Part shown: in pieces, positions 1-7,941 of the stretch
Layout: every line of letters starts with the position of its first letter
Numbering within the stretch: the first letter of the stretch is position 1
From: Bacteroidota bacterium
Lineage (GTDB): Bacteria > Bacteroidota > Bacteroidia > Flavobacteriales > Flavobacteriaceae
Direction of reading: 5' to 3'
Assembly: GCA_018335575.1 (NCBI GenBank)
Contig: JAGXRT010000093.1
Coordinates: 1-64,000 of the forward strand
Length of the DNA stretch: 64,000 bases
Translations under genes and position numbers: made by a program
Notes under the pieces: generated by a model
What the model saw: the letters and a program-made list of their open reading frames with translations, nothing else
Told to the model about the DNA's origin: nothing
Databases searched by the model: none

Positions 1-858
1 CCAAAAAGAAAAATTGAATTAACTAGAAAATCTTCAACTGCTTTTTCAGAAGATAAGAAACAAGCAACTAGAAATAGTAAATTCTCTAAATCTGACTTTA
101 AGAAAGAAAAAACAACATCTAAATCCAAAATTGTTAAAAAGAATGTAGAGGTAGACATTCGTTTAAATAAGTATATTTCTAATGCAGGTGTTTGTTCGCG
201 TAGAGAAGCAGATACTTTTATAAAATCAGGTAATGTTTCTGTCAACGGAAAAGTAATTACAGAAATGGGCTACAAAGTACAACTAACCGATGTTGTAAAA
301 TTTGATGGCGTTACTTTAAATCCTGAAGTTAAACGCTATGTTTTGCTTAATAAACCTAAAGGTTACATTACAACAATGGATGATGAAAAAGATCGTAAAA
401 TCGTAACAGAATTGGTTAAAACTGCTTGTAAAGAACGTATATATCCGGTTGGTAGATTAGATAGAAATACAACAGGACTTTTGTTGTTTACAAATGATGG
501 TGAAATGGCAAAAAAGCTTACACATCCAAAAAGCAATGTGTCTAAATTGTATCATGTTACACTTGATAAAAATTTAAAACTTGCTGATTTCCATAAAATT
601 GCAGATGGATTTAGAATGGATGATTTTGATGTTGTAGTTGATGAAATTTCTTTTATTGACGGCGCATCTAAAAATGAAGTGGGAGTTCGAATTCATTCAG
701 GCAGAAACAGAATAATTAGAAGAATATTTGAACATTTTGAATATAATGTTATAAAATTAGACCGCGTAATATTTGCCGGTTTAACCAAAAAGAATTTGCC
801 AAGAGGCATTTGGAGGCATTTAACTGAACAAGAGATTATTAATTTAAAAATGATGTAA
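1..858 (+). CDS. Pseudouridine synthase, RsuA/RluB family (5' end outside window)
   Basis: The frame is open from base 1, so the start lies upstream. After a Lys/Ser-rich linker, an S4 RNA-binding domain is encoded at about 154-258 (RLNKYISNAGVCSRREAD). The catalytic domain follows, with GRLDRNTTGLLLF near 451-483; its Asp is the nucleophile that isomerises uridine in rRNA. An ATG at 265 lies inside the S4 region and would truncate it, so it is not the start. The charged N-terminal extension is common in Bacteroidota RluB-like enzymes. Whether the target is 23S (RluB, RluF) or 16S (RsuA) rRNA cannot be decided here. No terminator-like hairpin follows the stop. Confidence 0.9.
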   Translation, partial: PKRKIELTRKSSTAFSEDKKQATRNSKFSKSDFKKEKTTSKSKIVKKNVEVDIRLNKYISNAGVCSRREADTFIKSGNVSVNGKVITEMGYKVQLTDVVKFDGVTLNPEVKRYVLLNKPKGYITTMDDEKDRKIVTELVKTACKERIYPVGRLDRNTTGLLLFTNDGEMAKKLTHPKSNVSKLYHVTLDKNLKLADFHKIADGFRMDDFDVVVDEISFIDGASKNEVGVRIHSGRNRIIRRIFEHFEYNVIKLDRVIFAGLTKKNLPRGIWRHLTEQEIINLKMM

Positions 859-922
859 TTTTAAATTATTAAAATCTTAAAAAAATAGTATAAATTCAGA
901 GATTTCAATAAATATATTTTTT

Positions 923-930
923 TATATTTG
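923..930 (+). promoter_or_regulatory. Putative -7 promoter element for the speA operon
   Basis: TATATTTG is an exact match to the Bacteroidota -7 consensus TAnnTTTG. No good TTG sits at the usual distance upstream. If used, transcription starts near 934 and gives a leader of about 210 nt before speA. Confidence 0.45.
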
Positions 931-1143
931 ACCCGTTAAGAATAATCAAACTAAGTTTAAATAAACACATTAAGATTAATCGTTCGTTAATTGTTTTAAC
1001 TATTAAATTAAGATAATACCATAAAAAGGTTAATTAAATACCGTTCTAAAAAAACAACTATTGTTACATTGTTACTTCAGATTAGGGTTTAGTCTAAGTT
1101 AGTAGTGTAAATAAAAGAATGTTAAAAATTTAGAAAACAAATA

Positions 1144-2523
1144 ATGAAAACAAAATACTTAGACTTTATAAACCAATCATACGATTTCCCTCAAGAAGAA
1201 TTTGCAGTTAAAGAGGGTAATTTATTTTTTCACGATATTAATTTAGTAGAGCTAATTAAAGAACACGGAACTCCGTTAAAATTTGCCTATTTACCTCAAA
1301 TTTCAAACAATATTCAAAAAGCAAAAAAGTGGTTTAAGGCCGCCATGCGCAAACACGAATACGAAGGAAAATATTTTTATTGTTATTGTACCAAAAGCTC
1401 TCATTTTTCGCATGTGTTAAATGAAGCTTTAAAAAACGATATTCACATAGAAACTTCCTCTGCATTTGATATTGATATTGTAAACAAACTTAAAAATGAG
1501 GGAAAAATAACCAACAAAACATTTGTTGTTTGCAACGGTTTTAAACGTGATGGTTACATTACCAAAATAGCTGATTTAATTAATAATGGCCATAAAAATA
1601 CCATACCTGTTATTGATAATTACGAAGAATTAAGTTTATTAGAAGAAGAAATTAATGTTCCATTCCAAGTGGGCATTCGAATTGCCTCTGAAGAAGAACC
1701 AAAATTTGAGTTTTATACAAGCAGATTAGGAATAGGATATAAAAACATTGTACCGTTTTACAGAAAAAACATTGCAGAAAATGATAAAGTAAAGCTTAAA
1801 ATGCTTCATTTCTTCATAAATACAGGAATCAAAGACACCGCGTATTATTGGAACGAACTTTCTAAGTGTTTAAAAGTTTACGTTAACCTTAAACGTGAAT
1901 GCGAAGAACTGGACAGTTTAAATATAGGTGGCGGATTTCCAATTAAAAATTCATTAGCCTTTGAATATGATTATGAGTATATGGCCGATGAAATTATCAA
2001 TCAGGTAAAAATATTCTGCGATGAAGCCGAAGTGCCTATGCCACATATATTTACTGAGTTTGGTAGTTTTACTGTTGGAGAAAGTGGCGGAATGATAACA
2101 GAAGTTTTATATCAGAAACAACAAAACGATAGAGAGTTATGGAACATGGTAAACTCATCATTTATTACCACTTTACCTGATTCTTGGGCTATCAATAAAC
2201 GATTTATTATGTTGCCAATTAATCGTTGGAATGATAATTATGAACGTGTTTTATTAGGTGGATTAACCTGTGACAGCGATGATTATTACAACTCTGAACA
2301 GCATATGAATGCTATTTATTTACCAAAATATAATTCAGACAAGCCATTGTACATAGGTTTTTTTAACACAGGAGCCTATCAAGAAACCATCGGTGGATTT
2401 GGAGGTATTCAGCACTGTTTAATTCCACAACCCAAATACGTTTTGATAGATGAATACGGCAATACAGAAATTTTTAAAGAGCAACAAACACCTGTTGAAA
2501 TGCTCTCAATTTTAGGATATTAA
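1144..2523 (+). CDS. speA: Arginine decarboxylase (short alanine-racemase-fold type)
   Basis: PLP-dependent decarboxylase expected to convert arginine to agmatine, the first step of putrescine synthesis. The alanine-racemase fold is indicated by YCTKSSH, with Lys84 as probable Schiff-base lysine, the phosphate-binding stretch LNIGGGFP near residue 260, and a C-terminal CDSDD motif that supplies the second active-site half in the dimer. At 459 residues it is much shorter than E. coli SpeA (about 658) and matches the compact Bacteroidota type. It is followed 24 nt later by agmatinase, which supports arginine rather than ornithine or carboxynorspermidine as substrate. There is no Shine-Dalgarno sequence. 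Confidence 0.85.
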   Translation: MKTKYLDFINQSYDFPQEEFAVKEGNLFFHDINLVELIKEHGTPLKFAYLPQISNNIQKAKKWFKAAMRKHEYEGKYFYCYCTKSSHFSHVLNEALKNDIHIETSSAFDIDIVNKLKNEGKITNKTFVVCNGFKRDGYITKIADLINNGHKNTIPVIDNYEELSLLEEEINVPFQVGIRIASEEEPKFEFYTSRLGIGYKNIVPFYRKNIAENDKVKLKMLHFFINTGIKDTAYYWNELSKCLKVYVNLKRECEELDSLNIGGGFPIKNSLAFEYDYEYMADEIINQVKIFCDEAEVPMPHIFTEFGSFTVGESGGMITEVLYQKQQNDRELWNMVNSSFITTLPDSWAINKRFIMLPINRWNDNYERVLLGGLTCDSDDYYNSEQHMNAIYLPKYNSDKPLYIGFFNTGAYQETIGGFGGIQHCLIPQPKYVLIDEYGNTEIFKEQQTPVEMLSILGY

Positions 2524-2547
2524 ACGATTAAAATTTATAAATATAAA

Positions 2548-3420
2548 ATGAATTACAAAGGAAATTATGCCGGTATAGAAGATAAATACGCTTCTTTAGA
2601 CACTGCCAAAATTGTCCTAATACCAGTTCCTTACGACGGAACCAGCACCTGGGTAAAAGGAGCAGATAAAGGACCTGATGCATTTTTGAGAGCATCAGAA
2701 AACATGGAGTTATATGATATCGAAACCAACAGTGAGGTGTATAAAAAAGGAGTGTATTTAGCTCCTGCAATTACCGAAAATGGTTCTCCAGAAAAAATGG
2801 TAGAAGCAGTTCATAAAACCACCAAAAATTATATAAAGCAAGATAAATTTGTGACCATTTTTGGAGGAGAACACTCTATATCAATAGGAACTATAAGAGC
2901 ATTTAATGAATGTTTCGATAATTTAACAGTTGTACATATTGATGCACACGCAGATTTAAGACCTCAGTATCATGGCACAACCTGTAATCATGCCTGTGCT
3001 GTTTATGAGGCAAGTAAAAAAGCAAATTTAATTCAAGTAGGAATCCGAAGTATGGATGTAGAAGAACGTGACCATATGGATGAGTATCAAACTTATTTCG
3101 CACACGATATTCAAACAGATGACGAATGGATGGAAGATGCTGTGCATAAAATGACTGATAATGTATTTATCACTTTTGATTTGGATGCCTTTGATCCATC
3201 AATTATGCCATCTACAGGAACACCAGAGCCAGGCGGATTGTATTATTATGAAACGCTGGAATTTTTAAGAATGATATTTAAAAAGAAAAATGTAGTAGGA
3301 TTTGACATCGTGGAGTTATGTCCAAATGAACAAGAAAAATCTTCCGATTTTCTTGCTGCAAAATTGTACTACAAAATGTTAACCTATAAATTTAATTTAA
3401 CCGAAGAGGATGATGAGTAA
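2548..3420 (+). CDS. speB: Agmatinase (ureohydrolase family)
   Basis: Hydrolyses agmatine to putrescine and urea. The arginase-family manganese ligands are visible in order: GGEHSIS, DAHADLR and DLDAFDPS. Length (290 residues) is normal for SpeB. It sits directly behind speA, so the pair forms the arginine-to-putrescine route, and it overlaps the next gene by 11 nt, which indicates translational coupling. Confidence 0.93.
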   Translation: MNYKGNYAGIEDKYASLDTAKIVLIPVPYDGTSTWVKGADKGPDAFLRASENMELYDIETNSEVYKKGVYLAPAITENGSPEKMVEAVHKTTKNYIKQDKFVTIFGGEHSISIGTIRAFNECFDNLTVVHIDAHADLRPQYHGTTCNHACAVYEASKKANLIQVGIRSMDVEERDHMDEYQTYFAHDIQTDDEWMEDAVHKMTDNVFITFDLDAFDPSIMPSTGTPEPGGLYYYETLEFLRMIFKKKNVVGFDIVELCPNEQEKSSDFLAAKLYYKMLTYKFNLTEEDDE

Positions 3421-4384
3421 AGGTCCAGTTACCAATTTTATTGAAAAATACTATTTACATTTTAATGCAGCTGCACTTGTTGATGCATCCAAGGCTTATA
3501 ATGACCAGTTAGAAAATGGTGCTAAAATGTTAGTGTCATTAGCAGGAGCTATGAGTACTGCAGAATTAGGAAAAATATTTTCTGAAATTATTCGCCAGGA
3601 TAAAGTGCATATTATATCGTGTACCGGCGCAAATTTAGAAGAAGATATTATGAATTTGGTTGCCCATTCGCATTATAAAAGAGTGCCAAATTACCGTGAT
3701 TTAACCCCTCAAGACGAGTGGGATCTTCTTGAACAAGGATTAAACAGAGTTACCGATACCTGTATACCAGAAGAAGAGGCTTTTAGACGCCTGCAAAAAC
3801 ATATTTATAAGATTTGGAAAGATGCCGATGATAAAGGAGAGCGTTATTTTCCGCACGAGTTTATGTATAAAATGTTACTTTCAGGAGTGTTGGAAGAGTA
3901 TTATGAAATTGACATCAAAGATAGTTGGATGTATGCGGCAGCTAAGAAGAATTTACCAATGGTAGTTCCTGGATGGGAAGACAGTACCATGGGTAATATT
4001 TTTGCTTCATACGTTTTAAAAGGTGAGCTAAAGGCATCGACCATGAAATCGGGGATTGAATATATGACCTTTTTAGCCGATTGGTATACACAAAATTCGG
4101 AAAAAGGAATTGGATTTTTTCAAATAGGAGGTGGTATTGCCGGTGATTTTCCAATCTGTGTAGTTCCAATGCTGTATCAGGATATGGAACGAACCGATAC
4201 ACCATTCTGGAGTTATTTCTGTCAAATTTCTGATTCGACAACAAGTTATGGTTCGTATTCAGGAGCTGTACCAAACGAAAAAATTACCTGGGGAAAACTC
4301 GATATTACAACACCTAAATTTATAATTGAATCGGATGCTACCATTGTAGCGCCACTAATTTTTGCTCACTTACTTAACTATTAA
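3410..4384 (+). CDS. Deoxyhypusine-synthase-like protein
   Basis: Member of the deoxyhypusine synthase (DHS) fold family, which uses NAD and an active-site lysine to move an aminobutyl group from spermidine. WGK near the C-terminus (Trp294, Lys296) matches the human catalytic Lys329, and a Glu (290) and an Asp (in WEDST) of the human site also seem kept. Two spermidine-contacting positions look changed: human Asp316 aligns with Tyr283, and human His288 with Asp246 or its neighbour after GGG. Bacteria have no eIF5A, so the acceptor is not hypusine. Position after speA and speB points to polyamine chemistry, possibly homospermidine. Starts ATG at 3410 and 3413 are both possible. Confidence 0.8.
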   Translation: MMSKGPVTNFIEKYYLHFNAAALVDASKAYNDQLENGAKMLVSLAGAMSTAELGKIFSEIIRQDKVHIISCTGANLEEDIMNLVAHSHYKRVPNYRDLTPQDEWDLLEQGLNRVTDTCIPEEEAFRRLQKHIYKIWKDADDKGERYFPHEFMYKMLLSGVLEEYYEIDIKDSWMYAAAKKNLPMVVPGWEDSTMGNIFASYVLKGELKASTMKSGIEYMTFLADWYTQNSEKGIGFFQIGGGIAGDFPICVVPMLYQDMERTDTPFWSYFCQISDSTTSYGSYSGAVPNEKITWGKLDITTPKFIIESDATIVAPLIFAHLLNY

Positions 4385-4398
4385 TAAATTGCACTACT

Positions 4399-4701
4399 AT
4401 GAAACGTATTATTGTAGATTACAAAAAATTGACGAATGAAATTTTAAAATTAATTTCTGAGCGTTATCCTGATGGATATAATGATAAGGATATTATTGTT
4501 TTTAGAAATAAAGACAATGAAATTATTGAAGCCATCGAAGTTAAGACAGAAGACACCGTTTATTTAGTTAAAGTAGGTAAAAAATTAGCAGATACTTTAG
4601 AAGATTTCTTAAATCAAGACGATGATATGGATGCAGGCGATGAAGAAAAAGATATCGACGATACAGATATAGCATTGGATGAAATTGAAGATGAAGATTA
4701 A
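4399..4701 (+). CDS. Small acidic-tailed protein of the polyamine operon
   Basis: 100 residues, unrecognised function. Residues 1-75 look folded (basic start, then a mixed alpha/beta pattern with DIIVFRNKDNE); the last 25 residues are almost all Asp and Glu. It follows the DHS-like gene by 14 nt and precedes the operon terminator, so it is co-transcribed with polyamine genes. From memory, similar small proteins occur at this place in other flavobacteria and are sometimes labelled DNA primase, which nothing here supports. The acidic tail could bind cationic polyamines or a basic partner, but that is a guess. Confidence 0.75.
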   Translation: MKRIIVDYKKLTNEILKLISERYPDGYNDKDIIVFRNKDNEIIEAIEVKTEDTVYLVKVGKKLADTLEDFLNQDDDMDAGDEEKDIDDTDIALDEIEDED

Positions 4702-4721
4702 TTAGTAGTTAAAAATATGTT

Positions 4722-4750
4722 AAAAAGCCAGGAACTATCCTGGTTTTTTT
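4722..4750 (+). terminator. Rho-independent terminator of the speA operon
   Basis: Stem CCAGGA/TCCTGG with loop ACTA, extended by A-T pairs, then seven T. It also faces the leftward VOC gene that ends at 4770. Confidence 0.85.
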
Positions 4751-4769
4751 GTTAACTGCGCTTAAAGAA

Positions 4770-5147
4770 TCATTGCATCGAATGAAATCCAATTAAATTG
4801 CCTTCTGTGTCTTTGGCTAAACAAACAAACCCATAATTACCGACATTAAATTTTGATTTAAGAAGGGTGCCTCCATTAATTTCAATGCGGCTTTCCTCCT
4901 CAGCGCAATCGTTACAACTAAAATATACCACTGTGCCCCCAATGCCGGGCTTCATACTTGAAGTTTGTACTAATGCTCCACTAATATTAGGTTTTGTTTC
5001 ATCAAAAGGAAAAGCAACCATTTTTGTTTGTTCATCTAATAATGTAATAAAATCAGATGTTTGCAATACGTTTTGATAAAAACCTTTAGCACGATTGATA
5101 TCTTCTACATAGATTTCAAACCAACCTACAGGATTATTTTTATTCAT
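4770..5147 (-). CDS. VOC family (glyoxalase/bleomycin-resistance fold) protein
   Basis: 125 residues with the vicinal-oxygen-chelate pattern: PVGWFEIYVEDINRAKGFY at the N-terminus, and a second beta-alpha-beta half ending in an acidic strand and EGNLIGFH. Such proteins act as metal-dependent isomerases, dioxygenases or antibiotic-binding proteins; the substrate cannot be read from sequence. It lies downstream of mscL behind a hairpin at 5186-5210, so it is probably transcribed on its own or by read-through. Confidence 0.8.
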   Translation of the reverse strand: MNKNNPVGWFEIYVEDINRAKGFYQNVLQTSDFITLLDEQTKMVAFPFDETKPNISGALVQTSSMKPGIGGTVVYFSCNDCAEEESRIEINGGTLLKSKFNVGNYGFVCLAKDTEGNLIGFHSMQ

Positions 5148-5177
5148 CTTTCAAGAAAATTTAAATTTATTTAATGT

Positions 5178-5210
5178 CACAAAAGAAAGTGCTGCAACTT
5201 GCAGCACTTT
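5178..5210 (-). terminator. Terminator of mscL
   Basis: Perfect 11-bp stem AAAGTGCTGCA/TGCAGCACTTT at 5186-5210 with loop ACT. On the minus strand it runs into a T-rich stretch (CTTTTGTGAC), the expected direction for mscL. Confidence 0.7.
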
Positions 5211-5228
5211 CAATCAATATAGTTTAAA

Positions 5229-5630
5229 TTATTTCTTTTTAAGTAAATCACGGATTTCTCCTAATAAAACTTCTTCGTTTGAAGGTGCAGGAGGAGCTGC
5301 TGGTGCAGCTACTTCTTCTTTTTTCATTTTGTTCATCACTTTAACTACCCAAAAAATAGCAAAGGCAATAATTAAGAAATCAAAAACAGTTTGAATAAAA
5401 TTTCCATAATTAATGGTAACAGCCTCTGCTGTTTCTGTAGCAGCTAAGACAGTAAATTTAAAATCAGTAAAATTTACTCCACCTACTAATACTCCAATAG
5501 GAGGCATTAAAACATCGCTAACAAACGATGTTACAATTTTGCCAAAAGCAGCTCCAATTACTAAACCAACTGCTAAGTCTACTACATTTCCTTTAGCTGC
5601 AAATTCTTTGAATTCTTTTAAGTAACCCAT
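5229..5630 (-). CDS. mscL: Large-conductance mechanosensitive channel
   Basis: Homopentameric inner-membrane emergency valve that opens under membrane tension during osmotic downshock. 133 residues with the family start [20 protein letters not shown], the pore helix rich in Gly/Ala/Val ([13 protein letters not shown]), a periplasmic loop, a second membrane helix near 80-100 and a cytoplasmic Lys-rich helix at the C-terminus. An Ala/Pro-rich linker separates TM2 from that terminal helix. It appears to be a single-gene unit. Confidence 0.96.
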   Translation of the reverse strand: MGYLKEFKEFAAKGNVVDLAVGLVIGAAFGKIVTSFVSDVLMPPIGVLVGGVNFTDFKFTVLAATETAEAVTINYGNFIQTVFDFLIIAFAIFWVVKVMNKMKKEEVAAPAAPPAPSNEEVLLGEIRDLLKKK

Positions 5631-5701
5631 ACGTTTAATTTTTTAAGTTAGTGAATTAATTTAGAGTTAAATATAATAAATAATTGATTAAAAAACAGGG
5701 A

Positions 5702-5732
5702 ATAAAAAAACCGTTCTTATTTTAGAACGGTT
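5702..5732 (-). terminator. Terminator behind tRNA-Phe
   Basis: Stem AACCGTTCT/AGAACGGTT at 5709-5732 with loop of six, followed on the minus strand by seven T. It starts two bases after the tRNA 3' end. Confidence 0.85.
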
Positions 5733-5733
5733 A

Positions 5734-5809
5734 TGGTGGTACCTCCAGGAATCGAACCAGGGACACATGGATTTTCAGTCCATTGCTCTACCAACTGAGC
5801 TAAGGTACC
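5734..5809 (-). tRNA. tRNA-Phe (anticodon GAA)
   Basis: Cloverleaf reads with acceptor stem GGTACCT/AGGTACC, D stem GCTC/GAGC, anticodon stem ATGGA/TCCAT around loop CTGAAAA (anticodon GAA) and T loop TTCGATT. The CCA end is encoded. The T stem (CCTGG/CCTGG) has a T-T mismatch at its middle pair. Confidence 0.95.
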
Positions 5810-5826
5810 TTGCTTTATTGCGAGTG

Positions 5827-5857
5827 CAAATATAAATGTATTTTTTATTCATTTCAA
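5827..5857 (-). promoter_or_regulatory. Promoter of tRNA-Phe
   Basis: On the minus strand TTG (5857-5855) and TATATTTG (5834-5827) are separated by 20 nt, a full match to the Bacteroidota sigma consensus. Predicted start is near 5823, about 14 nt before the tRNA. Confidence 0.75.
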
Positions 5858-5880
5858 AGAAAAACTAAAAAATCTATTCG

Positions 5881-5888
5881 TATTTTTG
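5881..5888 (+). promoter_or_regulatory. Putative -7 element for coaX
   Basis: TATTTTTG matches TAnnTTTG, with a predicted start near 5892 and a leader of about 17 nt. No TTG at the expected distance. Confidence 0.5.
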
Positions 5889-5908
5889 TGAACTTCTAAT
5901 TGTGACGA

Positions 5909-6652
5909 ATGAATTTAATTATTGATATCGGAAATACGAGAATTAAACTAGCTGTATTTGAGTCTGATAACTTAAAATTTGTTGAAATAGCTTCGCCTCA
6001 TACGTTAATAGATTCACTCTATGAAATTAAAAATCAATATAATATTGTTAATGCAATTGTTTCTTCGGTTACTGAAATTCCTGCAGAATTAGAACGTTTT
6101 TTACATGATTTAACTTTTAGCATACTATTATCTAGTGATACTGTAGTGCCTTTCGTTAATCAATATGAAACCCCTGCAACATTAGGAGTTGATAGAATTG
6201 CTTTAGTTACCGCAGCTTCGGTAAAGTTTCCGAAGCAAGATGTATTGGTTATTGATGCAGGTACATGCATTACTTATGATTTTCTGACACATAATAATAA
6301 TTATTTAGGTGGAGCAATTTCACCCGGAATAAATATGCGTTTACAAGCTATGAATTATTTCACAAAAAAACTTCCATTAATTCAGTTTAATGATAAAGAG
6401 CTAGAAATTGGAAATTCTACAGAAAACGCAATTTTATTTGGAGCCTTAAATGGTGTTTTAGCTGAAATTGAGGGATTTATTGCGCACTTTTCGGCAAAAT
6501 CAGAAAAATTAACAGTAGTTTTAACAGGTGGAGATAGTATTTTCTTGGCTAAACGATTAAAAAATAGCATATTTGCCAATTCAAATTTCTTATTAGAGGG
6601 ATTGAATAGTATATTAGCATACAATTTAAAAATATCCAATGAATCAAGTTAA
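5909..6652 (+). CDS. coaX: Type III pantothenate kinase
   Basis: Catalyses ATP-dependent phosphorylation of pantothenate, the first step of coenzyme A synthesis. The ASKHA-fold type III enzyme is shown by the N-terminal phosphate loop DIGNTRIK (Asp6), GVDRIALVTAA in the middle and DAGTCITYD as second phosphate motif; these are not shared with CoaA or PanK-II. 247 residues is normal. It overlaps the next gene by 14 nt and heads an envelope-gene series, a linkage usual in flavobacteria. Confidence 0.95.
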   Translation: MNLIIDIGNTRIKLAVFESDNLKFVEIASPHTLIDSLYEIKNQYNIVNAIVSSVTEIPAELERFLHDLTFSILLSSDTVVPFVNQYETPATLGVDRIALVTAASVKFPKQDVLVIDAGTCITYDFLTHNNNYLGGAISPGINMRLQAMNYFTKKLPLIQFNDKELEIGNSTENAILFGALNGVLAEIEGFIAHFSAKSEKLTVVLTGGDSIFLAKRLKNSIFANSNFLLEGLNSILAYNLKISNESS

Positions 6653-7922
6653 AATAACTATCATAATTTTTCTTATTTCTTTAAGTGTAATTGCACAAAG
6701 ATCTACCAATTCACCGTATTCATTTTTTGGAATTGGAGACAATACTCAACAATATTCGGTTGAAGAGTTAACATCAGGAGGGATAGGTTTAACAACATCA
6801 GATACATATCATTTATCATTCGCAAATCCTGCAAATTTGGCAAACCTTAAGTTTACTACTTATGCTTTAGCAGGTACAGCTAATTTCTTAACCGCAAAAG
6901 ATGGAACTACAAGTGAAAAGGGAACCGCAACTTCTGCTTCATATTTTTCACTTGGATTTCCAATAGGTAAAAAGGCTGGATTCTCTTTTGGATTACAACC
7001 AAGAAGTTCTGTAGGCTATGAAATGTATATCGAAAATAAAGACAGTAATGATGAAGTAACAGATATTACCTTATTAAAAGGTACAGGAGGAACCAACAGA
7101 GTTTTTGCAGGATTTGGATACAATATTGCTAAAAATTTGAATGTAGGAATCGAAGCAGATTATTCTTTTGGAAATATAGATAACCAAAATGTAAAACAGC
7201 TAAAAGATGTTCAACTGGCTACCAAATATCAAAATGTTAGTACTTTAAATGGATTTGGATTAAAAGTAGGAACCAATTACAACACCAAATTAACAGATAA
7301 AATACAGTTGTATACTGGAGTAACACTGGCATTTGAAAATAAGTTAAATACAACAAGTCGAGAATACATTTATTCACTATCATACAACAATGCCCAAGAA
7401 ATTCCGCGAGATACTATTTTTGTAAGTGAAAAGGAGTCTAGTGTTATAAAACCAATGAGAACATCTTTAGGTATTGGAGTTGGAAAGAATGATAAGTGGT
7501 ATGCTGGTTTAGAATACAGTTTCCAAGATGCTTTAGTTTTTAACGATGGAATTTTATCTTCATCAAAAGCTCAATATCAAAACTCATCTAAGTTATCGGT
7601 TGGTGGGTATTATACCCCAAACATAAATTCAATTTCAAGTTACTGGGAACGAGTTACTTATAGAGGAGGATTGAAATTTGAACAAACAGGATTAGCAATA
7701 AATGGTATCCCGTCAACCAATCAATTTACGAGTATAGATGATTTTGGCATTACTTTTGGGGTAGGCCTACCAATAGGAAATCAGTTGTCTAATTTTAACC
7801 TTGGATTGGAACTAGGGAAAAGAGGAACAACTGGCTCAGGATTAATTCAAGAAAACTATATAAATTTAAGATTAAGCTTATCGCTAAACGATAAATGGTT
7901 CAACAAAATAAAGATTAATTAA
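6639..7922 (+). CDS. Outer-membrane beta-barrel protein
   Basis: 427 residues with a signal peptide (about 1-19) and then SPYSFFGIGD, followed by alternating hydrophobic and polar strands rich in Gly, Tyr and Phe typical of an outer-membrane barrel. Strand-like stretches such as YFSLGFPIGKKAGFSFGLQP suggest a FadL- or PorV-like arrangement, but I cannot assign a substrate. It lies between coaX and a periplasmic TPR protein in a cluster that also encodes LptC, which suggests envelope biogenesis or transport. Confidence 0.75.
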   Translation: MNQVKITIIIFLISLSVIAQRSTNSPYSFFGIGDNTQQYSVEELTSGGIGLTTSDTYHLSFANPANLANLKFTTYALAGTANFLTAKDGTTSEKGTATSASYFSLGFPIGKKAGFSFGLQPRSSVGYEMYIENKDSNDEVTDITLLKGTGGTNRVFAGFGYNIAKNLNVGIEADYSFGNIDNQNVKQLKDVQLATKYQNVSTLNGFGLKVGTNYNTKLTDKIQLYTGVTLAFENKLNTTSREYIYSLSYNNAQEIPRDTIFVSEKESSVIKPMRTSLGIGVGKNDKWYAGLEYSFQDALVFNDGILSSSKAQYQNSSKLSVGGYYTPNINSISSYWERVTYRGGLKFEQTGLAINGIPSTNQFTSIDDFGITFGVGLPIGNQLSNFNLGLELGKRGTTGSGLIQENYINLRLSLSLNDKWFNKIKIN

Positions 7923-7941
7923 TAAATAAATGTAAGTGACG

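Noticed and set aside
1144-2523. Ornithine or carboxynorspermidine decarboxylase instead of SpeA
   Set aside because: Same fold, but direct coupling to agmatinase makes arginine the natural substrate; activity was not tested.
3942-4274. Open frame of 110 codons antisense to the DHS-like gene
   Set aside because: The sense gene is certain from its motifs; the antisense frame has no family features.
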